64,000 bases of DNA from Marasmitruncus massiliensis. Lineage in GTDB: Bacteria > Bacillota > Clostridia > Oscillospirales > Ruminococcaceae. Position numbers and translations under genes: made by a program. The notes under the pieces are model-generated. The model did not search any database. It was not told where the DNA came from and saw only the letters and a program-made list of their open reading frames with translations. Below are positions 1-8,220 of the stretch, piece by piece; the first letter of the stretch is position 1, and each line of letters begins with the position of its first letter. Location of the stretch: positions 93,202 through 157,201 of the forward strand of contig NZ_FYDE01000002.1 in assembly GCF_900186535.1 (NCBI RefSeq), in the 5' to 3' direction.

Positions 1-368
1 CTGCCGTTTGACTTTTCATCCGGCTGATCAGCCGCAGAGCCATCAGCTTCCGAACTCTGGCTGTCTACCGGTTCCGACGCATCTGATGGGCCGCGCTGTC
101 TATTCCGTGGACCGGCTTCTCTATCCGGCCTCTGACCCGGGCCACCTTTCACAGTCAGCAGGGTGATCGTATTCCCGTCTATCCCGGTAACTTTTCCGAA
201 AACCATATTAGCAGTTTTCCTGCCTTCGGCATTCTCTTTACCGGGTTTGGAACTTTCCTCAACACTTGCGGACGAACTCTCTGAGGAAGAAGCGTCAACA
301 GCGACAGCTTCCGCACATCCGCCGAGCATTGCGACAGCCAAAAGGATGGCAAATAGTTTTTTTATCAT
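1..368 (-). CDS. Secreted lipoprotein, N-terminal part (runs off left edge)
   Basis: Read leftward, the frame begins MIKKLFAILLAVAMLGGCAE, a lipoprotein signal peptide with an LGGC lipobox. A Ser/Glu-rich linker follows, then a segment resembling the start of a small beta-rich domain (KVTGIDGNTITLLTVKG, the style of DUF5666-like repeats), then a Pro/Arg/Ser-rich stretch. An ATG nine bases upstream (377) abuts the GGAG Shine-Dalgarno, so the ATG at 368 has better spacing. About 122 codons are visible and the 3' end lies outside the window. The protein should be anchored on the outer face of the membrane. Its function is unknown; calcium-, metal- or polymer-binding roles cannot be told apart here. 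Confidence 0.65.
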   Translation of the reverse strand, partial: MIKKLFAILLAVAMLGGCAEAVAVDASSSESSSASVEESSKPGKENAEGRKTANMVFGKVTGIDGNTITLLTVKGGPGQRPDREAGPRNRQRGPSDASEPVDSQSSEADGSAADQPDEKSNG

Positions 369-907
369 ATTATTCATCTCCGATTTCATCAATCTGAAGA
401 GAGTATACGATCCCGTTGTGTCGGCTAAGTGAAAAATTTTATAAATTATGGAAAATAATAAGCAAAAACTAAAACAGAGGCTGTCATGTAATCATGTAAA
501 ATGTATTAAACCAGAGAAAGTGGGAAATGACAGAAAAGATCTCCTATCGTTGAGTAGAAACTACGATAGGAGGTTTAGCTATGCACAGATAAAAGTTATC
601 GTCGATATGTTCCTGACTCCGGGTTCCTATCTGTAGCTGGTGACCACCTACCTCTCAGAGTATGCCGGGGACTTGTCTGTCTCCAGAACGTATCTAGTTT
701 TTCAATCCGTACAGATACTGCTGCTGAATGCAGCTTAATCCATATTTCGGTGCCCCGAAATTGCGAACTTCCCTCGACATGGCTTGCAACTGCAAAGAAC
801 TACTGGTGCCTGCCCTTTTAATTCTTTATTGACAGGCTATTCCTCGCTTTAAGCCTCTTTGTCGTTGTAAGTTTTAACAGTTTGCCGTGATCGGTTACAG
901 AGTTATT
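369..907. other. Intergenic, decayed DNA with no recognisable gene
   Basis: No frame here resembles a protein I know. The one clear structure is a perfect 10-bp inverted repeat (CTCCTATCGT, 541-550, and its complement, 563-572) with a 12-base spacer and no T-tract. It may be the scar of a lost mobile element, but no transposase fragment is visible to support that. Confidence 0.5.
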
Positions 908-1213
908 TTAGATATTGCGTAATTGCATTAACCAGTTGACTTCCTGATTGCTAATAATAGAACGGGCAGCTGCGATGTTTATGCGGATATGTGTGTCAGT
1001 TTGTCTGTCAGGCCAGAACCAGTTGCCGTAATCTACTGCCAGACGTGCTTTGGCTTGTACTGCTAGTTGTAAATCTCGCGCAGGAACATACGCTCCTAAG
1101 TCAATCCAGCACATGTATGTACTTTCCAGCGGAGTGACTGTAATCGCAGGATAGGCTTCGGTGAGCATTTGCCGAAGTAAATGAAAGTAGACTGATATGG
1201 AAAATCTGATTTT
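908..1213 (-). pseudogene. C-terminal fragment of a MalY/PatB-type PLP C-S lyase
   Basis: The leftward frame contains TVTPLESTYMCWIDLGAY, then a segment around DYGNWFW, then HIRINIAAARSI. These match in order the C-terminal small domain of MalY/PatB cystathionine beta-lyase-like aminotransferases: the TPLEATYLVWIDL-type strand, the G-x-WF loop, and the R-x-N-[LI]-A motif whose Arg binds the substrate carboxylate. Only about 100 codons survive of a protein of roughly 390 residues. An in-frame TAA lies just upstream of about 1213, and the N-terminal domain and PLP lysine are absent. It is a gene remnant and is not expected to be active. Confidence 0.6.
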
Positions 1214-1763
1214 CGATTATGAGGACACTTTGTACGAAAGCCTGTACATCTACGCACCTGCTTTCCGCCTTGGCTACTCGCATCTTGTGAGGGGAAGGGG
1301 CTGCCCCCTAACAAGGAACTTTTCCGACACTGAAATCAGCCGCTGGCTGGGGTTTTCCTCAAAAACTCCCGGGCAAGCTATGAGTATCTGTGAAATACAA
1401 AATGCTATTATTGGTAAACTTGAGTATTTTTCTATAAGATATTTGTGGATATTTACTCCATTCGGCAGAACCTTGGAAATTCGCACAATCTTGAATACAG
1501 CGGCAGGATGTCAAAATATCAGTATACCTCCAGATGGGACTCTATCCGGTGCCATGCCGATCCCAGGGTTACTCTGATTACCTGCGACCATCTTGGATGC
1601 CTCTTTGAAAAGAACGAATGGTTGTGGCGGGAAGCTTTGTGGTTGTGGGAGATGCCGCCGAGGGTTATGCATTTATAAAGGCAGCAAGTTGCCTGTTGCC
1701 GGATGTTTTATACGCAAAAAAGGGAATCTCCCAGTGCTTTTACAGTGCTGGGGGATCCCCTTT
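1214..1763. other. Intergenic, unrecognised decayed sequence
   Basis: Overlapping short open frames on both strands show no family I recognise and shift frame repeatedly, which suggests remnant coding DNA. The last 50 bases hold the terminator of the neighbouring GntR gene. Confidence 0.4.
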
Positions 1764-1766
1764 TTA
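1715..1766 (-). terminator. Rho-independent terminator of the GntR gene
   Basis: Read leftward, an imperfect long hairpin (AAAAGGGGATCCCCCAGCA paired with TGGGAGATTCCCTTTT) is followed by six T. It sits at the stop codon of the leftward GntR gene. Confidence 0.75.
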
Positions 1767-2441
1767 TGCATTCGTTTTATGCTCGCTGTCGACACCCTTT
1801 TGATTGAGGTACTCATCCACTTTTTTATTGAAAGAATGCTGTCCAACATAGAAATGAATAGATACATACCGGACAGCTAGCTCGGGATCCCCAAGCTCTA
1901 GGGCGTAGATAATATCGTTGTGTTCCTTATAGGTATGAGACAGCCGGTCGGGGCGGATGGGTAAAAGGCGCCTTTGCATGCTGGTTTTTCTATACAGCTC
2001 CAGCAAATATTCCAATATTGCAGGATTGTTGGTGGATTGCGCAATTAAAGTATGAAATTCGATATCCAGTTCGGGAGTCACCTTAGGATCGATTTGCCCC
2101 TGCGTATACAGCTTTTCATTGATTGTGCGTAGTTCACGGATTTGATCGGGTGTAATATGCAATGCAGCGTATCGGGCAGAAATCGGCTCTAATGCATAGC
2201 GGATTTCCTGCAGCTTGATCACATACCCCATGCTTAGGGTTGCTACCACAACGCCGCTGTTGGATTGATAGGTCAAAAACCCCTCAGACTGCAGAATACG
2301 AAAAGCTTCCCGCAGGGGGGTGCGACTGATCTCCAACTGTTTGCACAACTCCACCTCACGGAGTTTTTCTCCCGGCCTGAGCTCGCCGGACATAATGCGG
2401 GCACGAATGGTCTGCGCGGCCATATCAGCAGTTGACGGCAT
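1764..2441 (-). CDS. GntR-family (FadR/FCD subgroup) transcriptional regulator
   Basis: The 225-residue protein has the FadR-subgroup layout. An N-terminal winged helix (about 5-70) carries the signature LCKQLEISRTPLREAFRILQ, and a C-terminal all-helical FCD domain (about 78-205) carries metal/ligand-type residues (D in ELDIEFH, H in the following helices, and HNDI). It is divergent from the peptide-type ABC/GHL6 operon and is the obvious local regulator. In this family the FCD domain usually binds a small carboxylic acid or sugar acid, which releases DNA. The palindrome TGTATACA at the start site of the divergent operon is a likely operator. The ATG has a GGAGAG Shine-Dalgarno. Confidence 0.9.
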   Translation of the reverse strand: MPSTADMAAQTIRARIMSGELRPGEKLREVELCKQLEISRTPLREAFRILQSEGFLTYQSNSGVVVATLSMGYVIKLQEIRYALEPISARYAALHITPDQIRELRTINEKLYTQGQIDPKVTPELDIEFHTLIAQSTNNPAILEYLLELYRKTSMQRRLLPIRPDRLSHTYKEHNDIIYALELGDPELAVRYVSIHFYVGQHSFNKKVDEYLNQKGVDSEHKTNA

Positions 2442-2651
2442 GTAAATCTCTCCTTATATTTAAAATGGTTTAAAACAGCAAATTATGTCATATTGTATTC
2501 AATATGACTTTTCGAAAATATTTGTTGTGTTTTGAAAAATGGCTGTAAATAGTGTATCATATCTACAATTTATACGCAATAGTTATTCCGTTGAAAGATT
2601 TTTATGTAAATCATGAATAAAATTAAACAATTTATTTGGATGTATTACCGC

Positions 2652-2680
2652 TTTACACATTTTATATAAATTGATAAAAT
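2652..2680 (+). promoter_or_regulatory. Sigma-A promoter of the family-5 ABC/GHL6 operon
   Basis: TTTACA (2652-2657) and TAAAAT (2675-2680) are separated by 17 bp, upstream of a GGGAGG ribosome site at 2696-2701 and the ATG at 2710. The region between the divergent genes is very AT-rich. Confidence 0.75.
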
Positions 2681-2687
2681 GTATACA
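2680..2687. promoter_or_regulatory. Putative GntR operator TGTATACA
   Basis: A perfect 8-bp palindrome lies between the -10 box and the expected start site. FadR-subgroup regulators commonly bind short palindromes with a GT..AC core. Its placement would give repression by the divergent GntR protein. Confidence 0.5.
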
Positions 2688-2709
2688 AAATTAACTGGGA
2701 GGCTTTCTT

Positions 2710-4290
2710 ATGACCCTAAGACGTTGTTTAGCAATTCTATTGGTATGCTGCTTGCTGGTGATGACCACTGCCTGCGGCGGCACCAGCTCTGATGCAACCT
2801 CGGGAGATGGCACTGCAACAAACACAGATGGCAGCGGCGCTGCCGGAAAGGATTCTATAATCATTGCTTCCGCTTCAGAGCCGGATTGCTTCTTCCCTTT
2901 TCATTCCACACTGAATACCAACATGGATGAAGCGCCTATCCTGCATAATATTTATGAAACCCTGATTAAAATGGCGCCGGATGGTTCTCATATGCCTCTG
3001 CTGGCAACCAAATGGGAGATTTCTGCGGATGGCAAGGAATACACAATGTATTTGCGGGACGATGTGTATTTCCACAGCGGCAACAAAATGACTGCCGAGG
3101 ATGTTGCCTGGACCCTGAATACATCGGCTCCCTCCACGCAGGGCAAGCAGCAGCTTGCCAATTTTAAAACCTGCGAAGTCATCGACGAAAATACCGTTGT
3201 CATCAAGCTTTCCGCACCCTATGCGCCTTTCCTCAACGCCTTGTGTGGACGCTTTGCCCTCATTGCCGATAAAAAGCTTTTTGATGAGATCGGTGAGGAG
3301 GCCTACAATGAGAATCCTGTGGGAACCGGCCCATACAAATGGATTTCCCGTACCTCCGGAGATCGTATTATTCTGGAATCCAACGAGGAATACTGGAATG
3401 GTGCGCCTCCAATAAAAAATATTACTTACCGCGTTATGACCGATAGCAACACACAGATGATTTCTCTGGAAAACGGCGATATTGATGTGCTGCTGCAGGC
3501 TAATATCAGCGCGCTCACCAAATTGAATACCGAGAAAGTAAAATGGGATACAACCGATGCTTCCTCGATCTGCTATATGTTTATCAACTGCACCAAGGGA
3601 CCCGGCCAGGATCTAGCATTCCGACAGGCTTTGCAATATGGCATTAACAAGGAAGAGATCAACATCGGCGTTTATGAAGGGTATGCCACGGTAGGCGATA
3701 TTCAGATGGCACCCTCCTTCTCAGGCCGCCCGGACCCGGGTACTTATAAAACCATTGAATATGATTTGGAAAAGGCCAAGGAGCTTCTAGCCAAGTCCAG
3801 TTACAATGGGGAAGAATTTTCAATTCTGACTGTCAGCGGCACCCGCAATGAAAATGCGGCCCAGGTATTGCAGGGCCAACTTATCGAGCTGGGAATCAAC
3901 TGCACCGTCAACGCAGTTGATGCACCCTCATACACCAACACCGAACAGGAAGGAAATTTTGGAGCCAAGCTCCGCGCATCCGGTATTTCCGTTATGGATG
4001 CCGACGGTATCTACTATCAGTTCCACTCCTCCCAAGCTCTAGCACCTGGAAAATACGATCTTGGTGTTTCAAGTCCGGAGCTAGACGAACTCTTTGCAGC
4101 CGGCCGCGTTGAGGTGGACTCTGCGAAAAGAAAGCAGATTTATGCACAGGCCTGCGATATGATCACAGATAATGCCTATACCGTATGCCTTTACTATGAA
4201 GTAAATGCCTGCGCCTATAACAGTGGTCTCAAAGGGGTTGTACCCCGCGCCTTGACTGGGCTCTATTTCTTCAATGACTGGAGCTGGTAA
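2710..4290 (+). CDS. Family-5 (peptide/oligosaccharide-type) ABC solute-binding lipoprotein
   Basis: The 526-residue protein begins with a lipoprotein signal (LVMTTACGG, lipidated Cys near residue 22) and a Thr/Ser/Gly-rich linker. The rest is a full SBP_bac_5 domain, including YETLIKMAPDG, LATKWEIS, YTMYLRDDVYFHSG and a GTGPYKW motif. It should be tethered outside the membrane and deliver ligand to the two permeases encoded next. Family-5 binding proteins take peptides, nickel, opines or oligosaccharides. The two hydrolases at the operon's end favour a glycan ligand, but that is inference. It is the first gene of a six-gene rightward operon. Confidence 0.9.
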   Translation: MTLRRCLAILLVCCLLVMTTACGGTSSDATSGDGTATNTDGSGAAGKDSIIIASASEPDCFFPFHSTLNTNMDEAPILHNIYETLIKMAPDGSHMPLLATKWEISADGKEYTMYLRDDVYFHSGNKMTAEDVAWTLNTSAPSTQGKQQLANFKTCEVIDENTVVIKLSAPYAPFLNALCGRFALIADKKLFDEIGEEAYNENPVGTGPYKWISRTSGDRIILESNEEYWNGAPPIKNITYRVMTDSNTQMISLENGDIDVLLQANISALTKLNTEKVKWDTTDASSICYMFINCTKGPGQDLAFRQALQYGINKEEINIGVYEGYATVGDIQMAPSFSGRPDPGTYKTIEYDLEKAKELLAKSSYNGEEFSILTVSGTRNENAAQVLQGQLIELGINCTVNAVDAPSYTNTEQEGNFGAKLRASGISVMDADGIYYQFHSSQALAPGKYDLGVSSPELDELFAAGRVEVDSAKRKQIYAQACDMITDNAYTVCLYYEVNACAYNSGLKGVVPRALTGLYFFNDWSW

Positions 4291-4438
4291 AAGCCGGCCC
4301 CAAGTCACTGGCCCCAGGGAAGAAACTTGTAAGCATTCATAAAAAATAGGAAATGCCGGTGGTACGTGCTGGGATGAACTTCTTGGGGGAGCGCTGCCGA
4401 CATTTTCTATACATCTTCGGGTTGAAATGAGGTGTCTC

Positions 4439-5362
4439 ATGCTGAAATATGTTGCAAAAAGAGGATTGATGCTGATTCCGGTTGTCATCGGTATCACTCT
4501 GTTTATCTATGTGATTATGAGCCTTGCTCCGGGTGATCCCGCCACCTTGATTCTGGGCCCCGATGCCCCCTATGAAGCTGTTTTAGCCAAGCGGGCCGAG
4601 TTGGGATTGAACGATCCTGTTCTTATGCGCTATGTGAAGTATATGGCGGGTGTCTTGCAGGGGGATTTTGGCAGCTCCTGGTATAACGGTTTTAATGTTT
4701 TGACCGAATTTGCCTCGCGACTCCCAAATACTCTCACCTTGGGCCTGATGTCCATGGCCATTTCGGTGGTGGTGGGCATCCCGCTGGGGATACTGGCGGC
4801 TGTGCGGCAAAACAGCATGCTTGATTACACAACGCTAGTTCTTGCCATGCTGTTTGCCTCCATTCCCGCCTTCTGGTTCGGCCTGATGGCCCAAGTGATA
4901 TTCTGCCTGACCTTGGGCTGGTTCCCGGCAACCGGCGCTGAATCCCTTAAGCATTTTGTATTGCCTGCTTTGACTCTATGCACCGGTTCGCTGGCGGCCC
5001 AGGTCCGGCTGACACGTACCAGCATGCTGGAAGTTATCAAGCTGGATTATGTCCGCACCGCCCGTTCCAAGGGGGCCTCCGAGCAGCGCATCATCGGCAA
5101 GCATGTGCTGCGCAACGGTATGCTGCCGGTGGCCACCCGGATCGGCACCAGTCTGGCGAATATAATCAGCGGCGCCATTGTCACTGAAAGCGTATTTTCC
5201 ATCCCAGGGGTGGCAAGCCTGCTGATCAACGCGGTGAAAATCCGCGATGTACCGGTTGTCATGGGCGTTATTGTGGTAATCGCCGTGTTTGTGGGTGTGG
5301 TCAACCTTTTGGTGGACCTTACCTATGCACTGATCGACCCCCGCGTTAAGCTAGAAGGTTAG
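4439..5362 (+). CDS. Dpp/OppB-type ABC transporter permease
   Basis: The 307-residue inner-membrane protein has the DppB layout. A first transmembrane segment (residues 8-28) is followed by an extracytoplasmic loop with the family signature APGDPATLILGPDAP, then five further membrane helices. The EAA loop reads DYVRTARSKGASEQRIIGKHVLRN and contacts the ATPases. An ATG at 4427 is also in frame, but the GAGGTG site at 4429-4434 points to 4439 and MLKYVAKRG is the usual family start. The 148-base gap after the binding-protein gene is longer than the other spacings in the operon. Confidence 0.9.
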   Translation: MLKYVAKRGLMLIPVVIGITLFIYVIMSLAPGDPATLILGPDAPYEAVLAKRAELGLNDPVLMRYVKYMAGVLQGDFGSSWYNGFNVLTEFASRLPNTLTLGLMSMAISVVVGIPLGILAAVRQNSMLDYTTLVLAMLFASIPAFWFGLMAQVIFCLTLGWFPATGAESLKHFVLPALTLCTGSLAAQVRLTRTSMLEVIKLDYVRTARSKGASEQRIIGKHVLRNGMLPVATRIGTSLANIISGAIVTESVFSIPGVASLLINAVKIRDVPVVMGVIVVIAVFVGVVNLLVDLTYALIDPRVKLEG

Positions 5363-5370
5363 GTGAAAAA

Positions 5371-6246
5371 ATGAAATATAAAAACAAGAGCAATCTGACC
5401 AATAAAAGTCAATTGGGGCTCATTGCCTTCCGGTTCAGCAAAAATAAGCTGGCTATGGTTGGCCTGGCCGCCATTCTCCTGCTGATTCTGATGTGCCTGA
5501 CCGCACCGCTGTTTATCAGTTACGATCAGGTTTATAAGCAGAGTATGGCCAACCGCTTTATTACCCCGTGTGCCGAGCATCCCTTCGGCACGGATCAGTA
5601 TGGGCGCGATCTGTTTGCCCGTGTCCTCTATGGCGGACGAATCTCCCTGCTTTCCGGCTTGGTTGTGGTGGCTTCGGCTATGGTGGTGGGGCTTACCCTG
5701 GGTGGCGCTGCCGGCTATTTCGGTGGTAAGGTCGATAACATCATCATGCGGTTCTGCGATATTTTTATGGCGGTGCCCCGTATGTTGCTCTCCATGGCGG
5801 TGGTATCTGCTCTGGGGCAGGGCACCTTCAAGATGCTGATCGCTCTGGCTGTGGCCGAATTTCCCAACTATGCCCGTACGGTCCGCGCCTCGATTATGAC
5901 CCTGCGCAACCAGGAGTATGTGGAAGCGGCGAAATGCTGCGGAACCAGCTCCGCCCGCATTATCTTCAAGCATCTGATCCCCAACGGTATGGGACCTGTT
6001 ATTGTTTCCGCTACCCTAGGGCTTGGAACCACCATTCTGGCAATCGCCTCCTTGGGTTTTCTGGGTATCGGCGTTGCCTCGCCCACACCGGAATGGGGAA
6101 CCATTTTATCGGAAAACAGAACCAATATCCGCCATTTTCCGCATCTTGGATTGGTTCCGGGCATTTTTATTGCCATTTCCGTTATGTGCCTGAATTTTGT
6201 GGGGGACGGCCTGCGGGATGCATTGGACCCCAGGACCAAGAATTAG
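5371..6246 (+). CDS. Dpp/OppC-type ABC transporter permease
   Basis: The 291-residue partner of the preceding permease has the DppC hallmarks: a cytoplasmic N-terminus, a first membrane helix (about 30-52), the conserved HPFGTDQYGRDLFARVLYGGRISL segment, and an EAA loop near EYVEAAKCCGTSSARIIFKHLIPN. The C-terminus LDPRTKN is also typical. It starts eight bases after the previous stop with a short AGGTG site, which indicates translational coupling. It forms the heterodimeric membrane channel with the DppB-type protein. Confidence 0.9.
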   Translation: MKYKNKSNLTNKSQLGLIAFRFSKNKLAMVGLAAILLLILMCLTAPLFISYDQVYKQSMANRFITPCAEHPFGTDQYGRDLFARVLYGGRISLLSGLVVVASAMVVGLTLGGAAGYFGGKVDNIIMRFCDIFMAVPRMLLSMAVVSALGQGTFKMLIALAVAEFPNYARTVRASIMTLRNQEYVEAAKCCGTSSARIIFKHLIPNGMGPVIVSATLGLGTTILAIASLGFLGIGVASPTPEWGTILSENRTNIRHFPHLGLVPGIFIAISVMCLNFVGDGLRDALDPRTKN

Positions 6247-6258
6247 GAGGGTACGGAC

Positions 6259-7239
6259 ATGAGCGAAAGCCTGTTGACCATAAAAGATCTGCATGTCCAG
6301 TATAACACAGATGAAGCCGTGGTTCACGCCTTAAACGGCATAAATCTTACTTTAAAAAAGGGCGAAGCCCTAGGCCTGGTAGGGGAGACGGGTGCCGGCA
6401 AGACAACCATGGCTCTGAGCATTCTCCAACTGCTTCCCGCCAAGGTGGGAGAAATCACCAAAGGCAATATTCATTATGATAATACCGATATTCTGGCGGC
6501 GGATAACCACAACATGCGGAAAATCCGCGGTGCCAAAATCGCCATGATCTTTCAGGACCCTATGAGCAGCCTCAACCCCATTCTGACAGTGGGGGATCAG
6601 ATTCACGAGGTGCTGGAGCTTCATTTCCCGGAAATGAGTAGGGAGGAAAAGGACCAGCGGGTGGATGACATTCTGGGACTGGTGGGAATCCAGAAAAGCC
6701 GCAAAAACGAATATCCCCATCAGTTTTCTGGTGGCATGAAGCAGCGCATCGGCATAGCCATGGCTCTGGTAGCCGAGCCGGAGTTGTTGCTGGCCGATGA
6801 GCCCACCACCGCTCTGGATGTAACCATTCAAGCGCAGATTCTTCAACTGATGCAGGAACTGCAAAAAAAATTCAATACCTCCATGATCTTTATTACCCAC
6901 GATTTGGGGGTTGTGGCCGAGTTCTGCGAGAATGTGTCTGTCGTCTACGCTGGCGAAATCATTGAAACTGGTTCTGTCGAGGAGGTTTTTGCCCGCAAGA
7001 GAAATCATCCTTATACAGTGGGGCTGTTTAATAGCATTCCAGATCTGACCACAGAAGCCAAACGGCTGATTCCCATTCCAGGCTTTATGACGGATCCTAC
7101 CAACCTTCCTGTGGGATGTAAATTCGTCGAGCGATGCCCGAACTGTATGGAAAAATGCAAAGTCCAGCTGCCTCCTATGTTTGGAGCAGGGCACAAAATT
7201 AAGTGCTTTTTATATGAAGACCGGGGGGGAAATGCATAG
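6259..7239 (+). CDS. Dpp/OppD-type ABC transporter ATPase
   Basis: The 326-residue nucleotide-binding subunit has Walker A GETGAGKTT, Q-loop FQDPMSSLNP, signature FSGGMKQRIG, Walker B LLLADEPTT and switch His in ITHD. It ends in the oligopeptide-transporter C-terminal extension with a Cys cluster (GCKFVERCPNCMEKC) that binds an iron-sulfur cluster or zinc in the family. It should pair with the ATPase encoded next. Its TAG stop overlaps the following GTG start by one base. Confidence 0.92.
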   Translation: MSESLLTIKDLHVQYNTDEAVVHALNGINLTLKKGEALGLVGETGAGKTTMALSILQLLPAKVGEITKGNIHYDNTDILAADNHNMRKIRGAKIAMIFQDPMSSLNPILTVGDQIHEVLELHFPEMSREEKDQRVDDILGLVGIQKSRKNEYPHQFSGGMKQRIGIAMALVAEPELLLADEPTTALDVTIQAQILQLMQELQKKFNTSMIFITHDLGVVAEFCENVSVVYAGEIIETGSVEEVFARKRNHPYTVGLFNSIPDLTTEAKRLIPIPGFMTDPTNLPVGCKFVERCPNCMEKCKVQLPPMFGAGHKIKCFLYEDRGGNA

Positions 7240-8195
7240 TGGCAGCACCGCTGATTGAAACAAAAAATTTAAAAAAATATTTTAAAGTGAACAAAGGAAT
7301 GCTTCACGCTGTGGATGATGTGAGCCTGAAGATCAATGCAGGCGAAACCTTGGGGGTGGTGGGTGAATCCGGCTGCGGAAAATCCACCCTGGGGCGCACC
7401 ATAATGCGCCTTTTGGAAGCAACAAACGGTGAAATCCTGTTTGAGGGCAAGGATATTTTAAAATACAATAAATCCCAGATGCTGAAAATGCGCTCCGAGA
7501 TGCAGATGATTTTCCAGGATCCTTTCACCTCCCTGAACCCCCGCCTTTCCGTAGGGGATATCATTGCTGAGCCCATGAAGGTGCTGCATACTGTAAAGGG
7601 GCAGGAGGCCATGCGGCTGCGTATCAAAGAACTGATGGATATGTGTGGCTTGCCGGAGCGCTATTATAATACATATCCCCATGAGCTGGACGGCGGACGC
7701 CGGCAGCGTGTAGGGCTTGCCCGGACATTGGCGGTCAACCCCAGATTCATCGTGTGTGATGAGCCAGTTTCGGCGCTGGATGTATCCATTCAGGCGCAGA
7801 TCATCAACCTGCTGATGGATTTGCAGGATCAGCAGGGGTTGGCCTATATGTTCATTACCCACGATCTGTGCGTCGTGCGGCATATCAGCAATTATATCGC
7901 CGTCATGTATCTGGGGCAGGTGGTGGAATACGCCTCCCGCGATGATCTTTTTGAACAGCAGTTCCATCCCTATACTATGGCGCTGCTCTCCGCCATCCCA
8001 ACGCCGGATCTCAGCCGCCGCAACCGGGAGCGCCATCTGCTTCGCGGCGAGGTGGGCAACCCCATTGACCCGGGGCCCGGTTGCCGCTTTGCCTCTCGGT
8101 GCGTCTATGCTACAGAAGAATGCCAACAGCCCCAGGAGCTACAGGAGATTCGCTCCGGGCATTTTGTGCGGTGCATGCGGGCTGGAAATCTGTAA
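7239..8195 (+). CDS. Dpp/OppF-type ABC transporter ATPase with altered signature motif
   Basis: This 318-residue ATPase is the OppF-side partner: Walker A GESGCGKST, Q-loop FQDPFTSLNP, Walker B FIVCDEPVSALD, H-loop ITHD and a C-terminal Cys motif (GCRFASRCVYATEEC). The ABC signature reads LDGGRRQRVG instead of the usual FSGGQRQR, so the Ser that contacts the gamma-phosphate of the ATP bound by the other subunit is Asp and the Gln is Arg. This suggests one of the two ATP sites of the heterodimer is degenerate. It starts at GTG, overlapping the previous stop. Confidence 0.9.
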   Translation: MAAPLIETKNLKKYFKVNKGMLHAVDDVSLKINAGETLGVVGESGCGKSTLGRTIMRLLEATNGEILFEGKDILKYNKSQMLKMRSEMQMIFQDPFTSLNPRLSVGDIIAEPMKVLHTVKGQEAMRLRIKELMDMCGLPERYYNTYPHELDGGRRQRVGLARTLAVNPRFIVCDEPVSALDVSIQAQIINLLMDLQDQQGLAYMFITHDLCVVRHISNYIAVMYLGQVVEYASRDDLFEQQFHPYTMALLSAIPTPDLSRRNRERHLLRGEVGNPIDPGPGCRFASRCVYATEECQQPQELQEIRSGHFVRCMRAGNL

Positions 8196-8220
8196 TATTT
8201 TTATACAAAGGAGAATCTCA

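Noticed and set aside
541..572. Inverted repeat as a possible terminator or insertion-sequence end
   Set aside because: It lacks a T-run, and no transposase or matching second end was found nearby, so neither role is claimed.
1197..1577. A 126-codon rightward open frame
   Set aside because: No family resemblance, no ribosome site, and it overlaps the MalY remnant on the other strand. Neighbouring frames look equally plausible, as expected in decayed DNA.
7942..8220. Upstream extension of the first GHL6-like protein by 93 codons
   Set aside because: It lies inside the ATPase gene in another frame; the GGAG site and the paralogue's start support 8221.
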